Below, piece by piece: positions 51,547 through 60,590 of a DNA stretch of 64,000 bases. The DNA lies in NCBI RefSeq assembly GCF_014650675.1, contig NZ_BMVK01000015.1:1-64000 (forward strand). Reading direction: 5' to 3'. The notes beneath the pieces were generated by a model. It ran no database searches, was not told where the DNA came from, and saw only the letters and a program-made list of their open reading frames with translations. The DNA is from Streptomyces anulatus. Lineage in GTDB: Bacteria; Actinomycetota; Actinomycetes; Streptomycetales; Streptomycetaceae. The position numbers and the translations under genes are program-made. Position 1 is the first letter of the stretch. Every line of letters starts with the position of its first letter.

Positions 51547-52905
51547 TCAGCTCTTGTACGCCTTGACCGCTTCGGACTCCAGCTGTTTCTGGGTCCCCGC
51601 GATGTCCTTCGGGTTCTTCAGGAAGTCCTGGAGGATCTTCCACTCGCCCTTCCCGGGCGTCCCGCCGAACGACTGCGGGGCCTGGTCGGACATGTCGAAC
51701 CGGACGTCGTCACCGGCGTCGATCAGCGCCTGGGCCATCGTGCGCTGCACGTCGTTCGGGTACGCCTTCAGGTCCAGGCCCTTGTTCGGGGAGATGAACC
51801 CGCCCGCCTCGGCCCAGATCTTCGCCGCGTCGGAGGACGCCAGCCAGGTCAGCAGCGCCTGAGCGCCCTTGGTGTCCTTCAGCGCCACCGCCGCGTCGCC
51901 GCCGGTCACCACGGGGGAGTCCGCGCCGACCGCCGGGAACGGGAACACCTTGGCGTCCGTGCCGATCTTCGCCTCGGTCTGCGCGATGTTGATGGAGACG
52001 AAGTCGCCCTCGAACACCATCGCGCCCTTGGGCTGGTCGCCCCCGGTGAACGTCTGGGTCACCGAGGCCGGGAACTCCGTCTGGAGCGCCCCGTCCGCGC
52101 CGCCCGCGATCAGCTCCGGCTTCCCCCACAGCCCGGCCAGCGTGGTCAGCGCGTCCTTGACGGACGGGTCGGTCCACGGGATCTCGTGCTTCGCCAGCTG
52201 GTCGTACTTCTCCGGCCCGGCCTGGGAGAGGTAGACGTTCTCGAACCAGTCGGTCAGGGTCCAGCCGTCCGCGCCGCCCACCGAGACCGGCGTGACGCCG
52301 GAGGCCGAGATGGTCTCCGCGGTCGTCAGGAAGTCCTTCCAGGTCTTCGGCTCGCTTGCCCCCGCGTTGTCGAACGCGGCGGCGTTGTACCAGATCAGGG
52401 ACTTGTTGGCGGCCTTGAAATACACGCCGTACTGGGTGCCGTCCACCGCGCCGAGGTCCTGCCAGACCTTCGCGTAGTTCTTGTCGAGCTGAGCCTTCGC
52501 CTCGGCGCCGACCGGCTTGGCCCACTTCTTCGCGGCTGCCTGCTGGATGGCGCCGACCTGCGGGATCATCGCCACGTCCGGCGGCTGCTTGCCCGCGATC
52601 TTGGTGCCCAGGAAGTTGATGATCGGGTCCTGCGCCGGGACGAAGGTGACGCTCGCGCCCGTGCGCTTCTCGAACTCGTCCAGCACCTTGGTGAAGTTTT
52701 CCTGCTCGGGTCCGGTCCAGACCGCGGCGACGGAGATGTTCTCCCCGTCCAGCTTCGGCAGCTCGACCGTGGACGCGCTGTCCGTGCCCTTGCCGGATTC
52801 GTCGTCAGACTTCTTCTTGCCGTCGCCTCCGCAGCCGGTGAGCGCCAGAGCGCCGGCCGCCGCGAACACCACTGCGGCCCTGCGTATCCGAAGGGTTGTG
52901 CGCAT
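51547..52905 (-). CDS. carbohydrate ABC transporter substrate-binding lipoprotein
   Basis: 452 residues. The signal peptide ends in lipobox LALTGC, so it is anchored to the outer face of the membrane. It belongs to SBP family 1 (MalE/UgpB-like): KRTGASVTFVPAQDPI, YFKAANKSLIWYNAAAFDNAG and GADGWTLTDWFENVYL. The ligand is probably a sugar or oligosaccharide and cannot be named. It is the first gene of the operon, 4 bp before the MalF-type gene. Confidence 0.93.
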   Translation of the reverse strand: MRTTLRIRRAAVVFAAAGALALTGCGGDGKKKSDDESGKGTDSASTVELPKLDGENISVAAVWTGPEQENFTKVLDEFEKRTGASVTFVPAQDPIINFLGTKIAGKQPPDVAMIPQVGAIQQAAAKKWAKPVGAEAKAQLDKNYAKVWQDLGAVDGTQYGVYFKAANKSLIWYNAAAFDNAGASEPKTWKDFLTTAETISASGVTPVSVGGADGWTLTDWFENVYLSQAGPEKYDQLAKHEIPWTDPSVKDALTTLAGLWGKPELIAGGADGALQTEFPASVTQTFTGGDQPKGAMVFEGDFVSINIAQTEAKIGTDAKVFPFPAVGADSPVVTGGDAAVALKDTKGAQALLTWLASSDAAKIWAEAGGFISPNKGLDLKAYPNDVQRTMAQALIDAGDDVRFDMSDQAPQSFGGTPGKGEWKILQDFLKNPKDIAGTQKQLESEAVKAYKS

Positions 52906-53025
52906 TACTGCCCCGTCTCTTCTTTACGCGTCCGGCCATGTCCGCATGCCCGGACCACGTCGTCCGTGCGCACAGTCCTACGCCCGGCACACGGGCCCCG
53001 CAATACCGCCGGAGGCCCCAACAGA

Positions 53026-53039
53026 GCGATCGTGATCGC
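53026..53039. promoter_or_regulatory. possible operator (14-bp palindrome)
   Basis: GCGATC-GT-GATCGC lies about 120 bp upstream of the binding-protein start. LacI-type regulators of sugar importers bind short palindromes of this kind. The match is short and no regulator gene is adjacent. Confidence 0.3.
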
Positions 53040-53112
53040 CTCGTGACGTCATGTCAGGGCATGTCGGAAGCCTGCCCGGGCAGGGGTAGGGGCGGGTCGT
53101 CCGCCGGCCGCG

Positions 53113-56100
53113 TCAGGCCGGGAACGGCACCAGCGCCGGCAGCCGCTCGGCGTTCACCGAACGGGCCGCGCGCTCCAGCGCACTGGCGAGCAGCGCCAGG
53201 TCGGTCGGCCCGTTGCCCAGCTCCCGGACCGGACGCCGGGTCGGCGGATCGCCCATCCGCTCCCACTCCAGCGGAACGACGGTGGGCCGCAGCGTCGCCG
53301 TACGCGGGATGCGGCCGGTGACCCGGCCTCCCTGGAACGGCGTCACCCGGCCGTCCGGATGCCCCAGCCTGCCCCGGCCGGGGGCCGGCTCGTCCGGGGA
53401 CGGCGGCAGCACCGGGGCGTCCAGCACGATGCGCAGCCGGGCGCCACGGGCCAGCTCGGTGTCCTCGGTGCGGTCCGGGCGCGCGGAGGTGGCGACCAGG
53501 TGCACCCCGAGCCGCCCGCCGTCCCGGGCCACGGCCTCCAGCGCCCGCACCACGGAACCGGCGGCGGGCCGGCCGGGACTGCCGAGCGCCGGGGCGACCA
53601 GCGCGTCGAAGTCGTCGGCGAGGACGACGAGGCGGGGCAGCGGCGACGGGCCCGGGGCCCCGGACCGGGGCACGGGGCGCAGCCGCAGGGTGCCGCTGGC
53701 CGGGGAGTCCAGATCGCCCCGCCGCTCGGCGCCGCTCGGCGGCCGCTGGCCCACGATGCGGGGCGGGGCCTCCTGCTGGGCGTGCCGCTCGTGCCAGGCG
53801 GCGAAGTCCAGGTCGCCGAGCAGCTCGGCACGCCGCTTCAACTCGCCGCCCAGGGCCTGCGCGAACTCCCGCATCCGGACCGGGTCGCACGCCACGAGGT
53901 GCGTGAAGACATGCGGAAGCTCCGTACAGGGGAGCAGGCCCTCGCCGCGTTCTCCCTGCTCGCCGCCGGAGCCGTCGACGAGCAGGATGCCGAGCCGGTC
54001 GGGCCGGGCCGCGGAGGCGAGCGAGGCGGCGACGGCCCGGAGCAGTTCGGTACGGCCGCTGCCCGGCGGCCCCTCGATCAGCAGGTGCGGACCCTCGTCG
54101 GCGAGATCGACGCTGAGGGGGCCCCGGGGTCCCGCCCCGAGCACGAGGACCGGCCGGCCGGTGTGGGCGCCGGCCGGGGGCGTGGGCCCACCGGAGGCGG
54201 CGGTGTCGCCCCGGCCCCCGGACCCGGTCCCGGAGCCCTGCCCCGGTCCGGAACGCCGGGAGCCCAGATAGGGCGTGCGCCCGGAGTCGTGGGTGTCCAG
54301 CGGCGGGTAGGGCGGCCGGTCGGGGTCGGAGCTGTGGCCCCGGTACGGCGTGCGCCCGGAGTCGCGGGCGTCCAGCGGTGGATACGGTGTGCGGTCCGGG
54401 TCGGGGGCGCCCGCGGCCGGGTACGGCGTGCGGCCGGAGTCGCGGTGGGAGGAGGCGGCGGTGCGCTGCGGGCCGACGCGCGGGCCCGCGCTGAGGGTGC
54501 GCCCGGAATTGGCGCTGTCCAGCTCGGAGCGGGCCGGGGCGGCCGCCGTCCGGGGCGCCGACGCGCCGGGCTGGGCCTCCGCCGTGGACGCCCAGCGGGC
54601 CATCAGCGAGGCCGGTGTGGCCCGGGCCAGGCCCAGTTCGTCCAGCAGCCGCGCGGACGGCGGCAGCGCCGCGGTCGTCGGGCGGCCCGCCAGCGCGGCC
54701 GAACCCTCCTCACGCAGGGGCGCGAGCGACCGCCCGAACCGCTCGGCCCAGGCCGCCGACACCGCGTCCACCGCGGCCACCGTCCCGTGCCCCGCGGCCT
54801 GCCCGCCCGCCGTGCGCAACAGGCGCAGCGCCGTGGCGACGTCCCCGCTCAGCATCGCGACGGCCCCGCACTCCCGGAAGGCGATGGACGCCCGGCAGGC
54901 GGCCTCGTACGTCGCGGCCACCGGGGAGGTGGGGGAGGAGGCCGGGGTCTCGGCCAGACAGATCAGATGGATCCCGGCCGCCGCGCCCGCCCCGGCCAGC
55001 CGCGCCGTGGTCTCGCGCAGCATCGCCGTACCGGGGTCGCCGTCCAGGACGACCACCGTGTGCGGACCCGTGTGCTCGCGGGCCGCCTCGGCCACCGAGG
55101 CCCGGTCCAGATGCGGCCAGCCGGGTCCGAGGGGGCCCTCGTCGAGGCGGCGCACCAGCTCGGCCGTACGGGCGGCCGCCTGCTCGCGGTCGTACGCGAG
55201 GAGTAGCCGGCAGTCCTGCCCGTGCGTCGGGCGCAGATGCGGCAGCCACCCCAGCCAGGACCACTCGCGCCGCCGCTCCTCCAGCGGGCGGGAGCGGTCC
55301 GTGCTGATGAGGACGATCTCCAGGTCGAACGGGGAGTGCAGCGCGGCGAGCTGCGCCACCGTCGCGCGGGCCAGCCCCGCCAGCCGGGCGCGCGGACCGG
55401 CGAGCCCCAGCGAACCGGCCTCCTGCAGCCCCACGGTCACCGGCACGCCGGGCACCTCGGCCCGGTCGGTCGTGCCGAGCCGCACCACCAGCGCCTCCGG
55501 GTGCCCCGGGTGGCGCTCCCAGAGCCGGGGCCCGGGGCCGAGCGCGGTCAGCAGCACGGCGGCCGGATCCGGCCAGGTGCCCTCGGGGGCGGAGGGCAGC
55601 GCGGAGAAGGGGGAGCCGGGGGAGGCCGGGGAGGCGAGGTGTCCGGCCCCCGACGGGCCGCCGGACGGATCGTGGGAGCCGCCCGGGAACCCGTGGGACC
55701 CCGCGACCGAGCCGTACGCGCCGGACCCGGGCGCCGATGATCCGGGCGCCGCCGGGCCGCCCGGACCGTCCGTGCGGGCGGCGTACGCGTCGCCCCGCTT
55801 GCCCGCCCCGGTCTCCGGGCCCGCCGTCTGCTCGCCCTTCGCGCCGCCCTTGAGCCGCCTCGCCCAGGCTCCTATGCCGCGCCGGGGGGCCGGGGCGTCG
55901 GCGAACTCCTCGCCGCGGGCGTGGGCGGCGTGTCCCGGATACGCGCCCGGCCCGGCCTCGGCGTGCTCCGGCCAGGAGGGCTCGTCGGGGGAGGAGCCCC
56001 CGGCTCCGGAGCCGCCGTAGGGCCCTGGGGGCGCCGTGGAACCGGCGGAAGCGGGGAACGGGGACGCCGCTGCGCCGTAGCCGTGGCCCTGGCCGCCGTG

Positions 56101-56811
56101 GTCGGGGGTGTGCGCGGAGAGAGGCGCACCGGTGCCGTGGCCCGGGGCGGCGGAGCCCGTCTCGGCGCGGGTCACCCGCAGGTGTCCCTCGCCGTCCGGG
56201 GCGGTCGGCAGCGTCACCGGGCGGGAGCCCGCCGTGAGCCGGAGGGCGGACTCGCCGAGCCGCAGCAGCGCGCCGGGGGCGAGGCGGACCGGCCGCTCGC
56301 GCACCTCGACGCCGTCCAGGGAGGTGCCGTTCGTCGAACCGAGGTCGGCGACCGAGACCCGGCCGTCGTCGGAGACCGTCACCGCGCAGTGCAGCCGGGA
56401 GACGTCCGGGTCGTCGAGCGGGACGTCGGCGTCGGCGGAGCGGCCGATCCGGATCTGCCCGCCGTGCAGCAGGTGGACGCCGCCCGCGTCAGGGCCCGCC
56501 ACCACGTGGAGCTGGGCCGGAACGGCGTCGTCCGTCGCCTCGTCGTCGCCGGGGACCTGGAGCGAGAGGACCGCGCCGTCCACCAGGGGCGGTTCGCCCA
56601 GCGCGATGCGGTGCCCGTCCAGCCGCTCCCGTCCGGCGAAGAACACGATCGCCCCGCCGCCCTGGGAGCTCTCGGGCCCCGACACGGCGGCGGCCAGCTG
56701 GGAGGCGACGGCGGCCAGCGCGGTCCCGGCGGGGGCGGTGACGAGCACGTCGCAGGTGCGCGCCAGGGTCTGGCCGCTGCGCGGCGCGAGGACGGTCAGC
56801 CGGATCTGCAT
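53113..56811 (-). CDS. FHA domain-containing FtsK/EssC-like ATPase
   Basis: 1232 residues from ATG 56811. Residues 1-90 resemble a ubiquitin-like YukD/EsaB fold. An FHA domain spans about 101-193 (RIGRS, SRLH, STNGT), which binds phosphothreonine. A disordered Gly/Ser/Pro region follows. Around 440-720 is a segment like the first P-loop domain of EccC/EssC (LWERHPGHPEALVVRLGT, LHSPFDLEIVLIS) without an intact Walker A. Five DSGRTPY-type repeats follow (54256-54448), then an FtsK/SpoIIIE ATPase with Walker A GPPGSGRT and VVLADDFDAL. No EsxA or EccB/D/E genes are in the window. It is divergent from pkaA. Confidence 0.85.
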   Translation of the reverse strand: MQIRLTVLAPRSGQTLARTCDVLVTAPAGTALAAVASQLAAAVSGPESSQGGGAIVFFAGRERLDGHRIALGEPPLVDGAVLSLQVPGDDEATDDAVPAQLHVVAGPDAGGVHLLHGGQIRIGRSADADVPLDDPDVSRLHCAVTVSDDGRVSVADLGSTNGTSLDGVEVRERPVRLAPGALLRLGESALRLTAGSRPVTLPTAPDGEGHLRVTRAETGSAAPGHGTGAPLSAHTPDHGGQGHGYGAAASPFPASAGSTAPPGPYGGSGAGGSSPDEPSWPEHAEAGPGAYPGHAAHARGEEFADAPAPRRGIGAWARRLKGGAKGEQTAGPETGAGKRGDAYAARTDGPGGPAAPGSSAPGSGAYGSVAGSHGFPGGSHDPSGGPSGAGHLASPASPGSPFSALPSAPEGTWPDPAAVLLTALGPGPRLWERHPGHPEALVVRLGTTDRAEVPGVPVTVGLQEAGSLGLAGPRARLAGLARATVAQLAALHSPFDLEIVLISTDRSRPLEERRREWSWLGWLPHLRPTHGQDCRLLLAYDREQAAARTAELVRRLDEGPLGPGWPHLDRASVAEAAREHTGPHTVVVLDGDPGTAMLRETTARLAGAGAAAGIHLICLAETPASSPTSPVAATYEAACRASIAFRECGAVAMLSGDVATALRLLRTAGGQAAGHGTVAAVDAVSAAWAERFGRSLAPLREEGSAALAGRPTTAALPPSARLLDELGLARATPASLMARWASTAEAQPGASAPRTAAAPARSELDSANSGRTLSAGPRVGPQRTAASSHRDSGRTPYPAAGAPDPDRTPYPPLDARDSGRTPYRGHSSDPDRPPYPPLDTHDSGRTPYLGSRRSGPGQGSGTGSGGRGDTAASGGPTPPAGAHTGRPVLVLGAGPRGPLSVDLADEGPHLLIEGPPGSGRTELLRAVAASLASAARPDRLGILLVDGSGGEQGERGEGLLPCTELPHVFTHLVACDPVRMREFAQALGGELKRRAELLGDLDFAAWHERHAQQEAPPRIVGQRPPSGAERRGDLDSPASGTLRLRPVPRSGAPGPSPLPRLVVLADDFDALVAPALGSPGRPAAGSVVRALEAVARDGGRLGVHLVATSARPDRTEDTELARGARLRIVLDAPVLPPSPDEPAPGRGRLGHPDGRVTPFQGGRVTGRIPRTATLRPTVVPLEWERMGDPPTRRPVRELGNGPTDLALLASALERAARSVNAERLPALVPFPA
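54256..54448 (-). repeat. RTPY-type peptide repeats in the FHA/FtsK-like protein
   Basis: Five degenerate units encode DSGRTPYP, DPDRTPYP, DSGRTPYR, DPDRPPYP and DSGRTPYL, separated by 5-6 residues. The DNA units are about 30-42 bp long. Confidence 0.8.
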
Positions 56812-57308
56812 CGCCGTCAGCGGTCCCTTCTGCGCGGGGGTGCCCGGCAGGGGAAACGCCCTGTGATTCCCCCCACCCGGCACGGACACGTCGTCCGTAC
56901 AGGTCGTCACGCACCGCGAGACTCCGACCTCGCAGATCCGTGCTGGAGGCATCCTCGCACCTGCCACTGACAACACGCCCGGCGGTCACCTTTAAATGAT
57001 CTTGAATGGTCGGCTGTGGGCGCAAAAGTGCCTGCTTGCGTCCGGATCCCGCCGCTCGGAGGGGTTTCCCGGCAGTTACCTGCCAGATGCCGGACGGGAT
57101 TCCGCTTCCGTGGCCGAACGTCTGACCTGCCTGTGATCAGCTGTGCGGCAACCCTCCGCCCGGTCCGCGCGTCTTCCTCCGAAACGTGAGCCCCCGGTGC
57201 CCCGTTCGGCGGCACTACAGTGGGCCGGAACATTCGGGCGGGCCCAGGAGGCGAGCAAGACACCCCCTGGGGGACCGCAAGCACCACGATCAGCAGGGAG
57301 CGCATGAC
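56812..57308. other. 497-bp divergent intergenic region
   Basis: It separates the FHA/FtsK-like gene from pkaA and must hold both promoters. An AT-rich patch (TTTAAATGATCTTGAATGG) lies around 56991-57009, and a TACAGT -10-like box at 57216-57221 lacks a matching -35. No gene is supported: readings upstream of both starts show no family match. Confidence 0.5.
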
Positions 57309-59006
57309 GTGCGGCCGGTAGGCAGCAAGTACCTGCTCGAGGAGCCGCTCGGACGCGGCGCCACGGGCACCGTCTGGCGAGCCCGCCAGCGGGAGACCGC
57401 GGGCGCCGAGGCAGCCGTCGCGGGTCAGCCCGGCGAGACCGTGGCCATCAAGGTCCTCAAGGAGGAGCTGGCCAACGACGCCGATGTCGTGATGCGGTTC
57501 CTGCGGGAGCGCTCCGTCCTGCTGAGGCTCACGCACCCCAACATCGTGCGCACCCGGGACCTCGTCGTCGAGGGCGATCTCCTCGCCCTGGTGATGGACC
57601 TGATCGACGGCCCCGACCTGCACCGCTACCTCCGCGAGAACGGCCCGCTCACCCCGGTCGCCGCTTCCCTGCTCACCGCGCAGATCGCGGACGCGCTCGC
57701 CGCCAGCCACGCCGACGGCGTCGTCCACCGCGACCTCAAGCCGGCCAACGTGCTGCTCGACGAGCGCGACGGCCAGATGCACCCGATGCTCACCGACTTC
57801 GGCATCGCGCGCCTGGCCGACTCCCCGGGCCTGACCCGGACCCACGAGTTCGTCGGCACGCCCGCCTACGTGGCGCCGGAGTCCGCCGAGGGCCGCCCGC
57901 AGACCTCCGCCGTCGACATCTACGGCGCGGGCATCCTGCTGTACGAGCTGGTCACCGGCCGTCCGCCGTTCGCCGGGGGCACCGCCCTCGAAGTCCTGCA
58001 CCGGCACCTCAGCGAGGAGCCCCGCCGCCCCTCCACCGTCCCGGCCCCGCTGTGGACGGTCATAGAGCGCTGCCTGAGCAAGGACCCGGACAGGCGGCCC
58101 AGCGCCGAGAACCTGGCCCGCGGCCTGCGTACGGTCGCCTCGGGCATCGGCGTCCACGCGAACTCCGCCCAGATCGCCGCCGCCGACGGGGTGGGCGCCC
58201 TGCTCGCCCCCGACCCGGCGCCCACGGCCGTCCCGGAGACCCCCGGAGCGGCCGACCCCACGCAGGTGCTGCCGAACAACGCGGGCTCCTTCGACCCCGC
58301 GGCGGCCACCAGCGTGCTCCCGCAGACCGGACCCGGGGGGCAGGGCGGCCCCGGCGGCCACGCCGACCCGACGTCCGTCATGCCGCCCGTGCCGCAGCGC
58401 CCCGACGGGCCGCCGCAGCCGGACGGCCCGCACCCCTGGCAGTCGCAGCTCCAGGCGGCCCGCGACCGCAACGAGCAGACCCAGGTCCAGTACCTCGACC
58501 CGAGCCAGGACCCGCTGCGCCGCCGCCCCCAGCGCCAGCAGCCACCGCAGCAGCAGCACCAGCAGCAGCCGCCCCAGCGCCGCCAGCCGCCTCCGCAGCA
58601 CCAGCAGTACCCGCCGCAACACCAGCAGCAGCAACACCAGCAGCAGCATCAGCCGCAGCGCTACCAGCAGCCGCAGCAGCCCCAGCGGCAGCAGTACGCG
58701 CCCCCGCAGCCGCAGCAGCCCCAGCCGCCGGCCCAGCGCCCGCCGCGCGAGCCGCGTCCGCCGAGGCAGCGCGGCGCCAACCCGATGCGCATCCCCGGAC
58801 TCGGCTGCCTCAAGGGCTGCCTGTTCACCGTGGTGCTCCTGATCGTCGCCGGCTGGCTCGTCTGGGAGCTGACCCCGCTCCAGGACTGGGTCGCCCAGGG
58901 CAAGGGCTACTGGGAAGCGATCGGCGACGCGATCGGCACCGTCACCGACTGGATCTCCAAGGTCGGCGAGAGCACCGACAGCACAGGCGGTTCGGGCGGG
59001 GCCTGA
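57309..59006 (+). CDS. pkaA: transmembrane Ser/Thr protein kinase PkaA-like
   Basis: 565 residues from GTG 57309 with GGGAG upstream. The Hanks-type kinase domain (about 8-275) has GRGATGTV, the ATP lysine in VAIKVL, HRDLKPANVLL, DFGIARL and APE. A Pro/Gln-rich, likely disordered region (about 400-487, Gln-Gln-His and Pro-Gln runs) and a single transmembrane helix near 503-520 follow, leaving a short extracellular tail. It is next to a second kinase gene and prfB, as pkaA-pkaB are in S. coelicolor. It may phosphorylate the FHA protein encoded divergently. Confidence 0.9.
   Translation: MRPVGSKYLLEEPLGRGATGTVWRARQRETAGAEAAVAGQPGETVAIKVLKEELANDADVVMRFLRERSVLLRLTHPNIVRTRDLVVEGDLLALVMDLIDGPDLHRYLRENGPLTPVAASLLTAQIADALAASHADGVVHRDLKPANVLLDERDGQMHPMLTDFGIARLADSPGLTRTHEFVGTPAYVAPESAEGRPQTSAVDIYGAGILLYELVTGRPPFAGGTALEVLHRHLSEEPRRPSTVPAPLWTVIERCLSKDPDRRPSAENLARGLRTVASGIGVHANSAQIAAADGVGALLAPDPAPTAVPETPGAADPTQVLPNNAGSFDPAAATSVLPQTGPGGQGGPGGHADPTSVMPPVPQRPDGPPQPDGPHPWQSQLQAARDRNEQTQVQYLDPSQDPLRRRPQRQQPPQQQHQQQPPQRRQPPPQHQQYPPQHQQQQHQQQHQPQRYQQPQQPQRQQYAPPQPQQPQPPAQRPPREPRPPRQRGANPMRIPGLGCLKGCLFTVVLLIVAGWLVWELTPLQDWVAQGKGYWEAIGDAIGTVTDWISKVGESTDSTGGSGGA
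58508..58770 (+). repeat. CAG/CCG-rich tract coding for Pro/Gln
   Basis: Low-complexity in-frame CAGCAG and CCGCAGCAG runs encode the Pro/Gln/His/Arg linker of the kinase. Such tracts vary in length by slippage. Confidence 0.8.
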
Positions 59007-59030
59007 CCCGTAATGGGGCCTGATCCGTAA
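58998..59030 (+). repeat. direct duplication across the pkaA stop codon
   Basis: GGGGCCTGACCCGTAA (58998) is repeated as GGGGCCTGATCCGTAA (59015) with a 17-bp period; the first copy contains the stop. Confidence 0.75.
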
Positions 59031-59074
59031 CGGTCGAGCGGCGGCGCCCGGACCGTAACCCTGTCCCTTTGTCG

Positions 59075-59105
59075 ACTTCTCCGGGCCTATTTGGCCCGGA
59101 GAAGT
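59075..59105. terminator. terminator between pkaA and pkaB
   Basis: Perfect 13-bp arms ACTTCTCCGGGCC and GGCCCGGAGAAGT with a 5-nt TATTT loop. The hairpin suggests the two kinases are not a simple single transcript. CTTTGTCGAC also occurs twice around it, at 59067-59076 and 59153-59162. Confidence 0.75.
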
Positions 59106-59196
59106 GAAGGTCGGTGCCATCCAGGGCACGTGACACCCCGAACGCCGCGTAACTTTGTCGACCGGGGGTCCACCGCCAGCCGCTGAGGGAGCAGTC

Positions 59197-60444
59197 TTGG
59201 CACGGAATATCGGCAGCCGGTACACGGCCCACCAGATCCTGGGGCGCGGCAGCGCCGGCACGGTATGGCTCGGCGAAGGGCCCGAGGGCCCGGTCGCCAT
59301 CAAGCTGCTCCGTGAGGACCTCGCGTCCGACCAGGAGCTCGTGGGCCGCTTCGTGCAGGAGCGCACCGCCCTGCTCGGACTCGACCACCCGCACGTGGTC
59401 GCCGTCCGGGACCTCGTCGTGGACGGCAACGACCTGGCCCTGGTCATGACCCTCGTACGCGGCACCGACCTGCGCACCCGCCTGGACCGCGAGCGCCGCC
59501 TCGCCCCCGAGGCCGCCGTCGCGATCATCGCGGACGTCGCCGACGGGCTGGCCGCCGCGCACAAGGCCCAGGTCGTCCACCGGGACGTCAAGCCGGAGAA
59601 CATCCTGCTCGACATGGAGGGCCCGCTCGGCCCCGGCGGAGCGCACCCCGCCCTGCTCACCGACTTCGGCGTCGCCAAGCTGATCGACACCCCGCGCCGC
59701 ACCAAGGCCACGAAGATCATCGGTACGCCGGACTATCTGGCCCCCGAGATCGTCGAGGGCCTCCCGCCGCGCGCCGCCGTCGACATCTACGCCTTGGCGA
59801 CCGTGCTCTACGAGCTGCTCGCCGGATTCACGCCCTTCGGCGGCGGCCACCCCGGCGCGGTCCTGCGGCGGCACGTCACCGAGACCGTCGTCCCGCTCCC
59901 CGGCATCCCCGAGGAGCTCTGGCAGCTCCTCGTCCAGTGCCTGGCCAAGGCTCCCGCCTCCCGGCTGCGCGCCTCGGAGCTCGCCGTACGGCTGCGCGAC
60001 CTGCTGCCCCTGCTGGCGGGGATACCCCCGCTGGAGGTGGACGAGCCGGGCCCGGAGGAGAGCGACCAGGAGCCCGCCGCCTACGACGAGCAGCAGTACA
60101 CCCCGGCCGCCGAGGAGCCGCGCCGCCGAGGGGCGGTCCCGCTGGTGCCCGGCTCCGCTCCCGACTCCAACCGGGACACCCATACGAGCATGCGCGTCCC
60201 CGCCCCGGACGAGCTGGCGGGCGGCCCGCTCGGGACGGCCCGCGCCCCCCGCGCCCCGGGCAGGCCCCGGCCCGGCTCCGCCCGGAACAAGGCGGCGGCC
60301 GTCCGCAAGCGCCGCATCACCCTCGGTGTCGCCGCCCTCGCCCTCTGTGCGCTGGTCGCGGTCGGCGGCTGGCTGGCCACCGGCGACGGCGACGGGGGCC
60401 CGGCGCCCCAGGACAGCGAGAACTCGGCCCCGGCGACCCCGTAG
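59197..60444 (+). CDS. pkaB: transmembrane Ser/Thr protein kinase PkaB-like
   Basis: 415 residues from a TTG at 59197, chosen because GAGGGAG lies just upstream and the protein then starts MARNIGSRY; a TTG at 59155 gives 14 more. The kinase domain (about 6-265) has [32 protein letters not shown] and APE. A juxtamembrane linker and one transmembrane helix (about 373-394, [19 protein letters not shown]) precede a short outside tail. Size and order match S. coelicolor PkaB. The last bases before the stop are duplicated just after it. Confidence 0.9.
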   Translation: MARNIGSRYTAHQILGRGSAGTVWLGEGPEGPVAIKLLREDLASDQELVGRFVQERTALLGLDHPHVVAVRDLVVDGNDLALVMTLVRGTDLRTRLDRERRLAPEAAVAIIADVADGLAAAHKAQVVHRDVKPENILLDMEGPLGPGGAHPALLTDFGVAKLIDTPRRTKATKIIGTPDYLAPEIVEGLPPRAAVDIYALATVLYELLAGFTPFGGGHPGAVLRRHVTETVVPLPGIPEELWQLLVQCLAKAPASRLRASELAVRLRDLLPLLAGIPPLEVDEPGPEESDQEPAAYDEQQYTPAAEEPRRRGAVPLVPGSAPDSNRDTHTSMRVPAPDELAGGPLGTARAPRAPGRPRPGSARNKAAAVRKRRITLGVAALALCALVAVGGWLATGDGDGGPAPQDSENSAPATP

Positions 60445-60462
60445 GCCGGCCCCGGCGACCCC
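60426..60462 (+). repeat. direct duplication across the pkaB stop codon
   Basis: GGCCCCGGCGACCCC occurs at 60426-60440 and 60448-60462, identical, 22 bp apart, with the TAG stop (60442-60444) between. Confidence 0.75.
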
Positions 60463-60590
60463 CGCGGCGGGCGTTCGGACGCCCCTCGCACCCCCCGGCA
60501 GAGCCTTCGGGAGCCCTTGCCCCGCCCCGGACCGGCATCCGGTTTCCGGGCGAGGGCAAGCTTCTTCCGCCCAGCCGTTACGCTGGACCC

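Noticed and set aside
57186-57308. Longer pkaA N-terminus
   Set aside because: The extra 41 residues are Arg/His-rich and match no kinase start; GTG 57309 has a better ribosome site.
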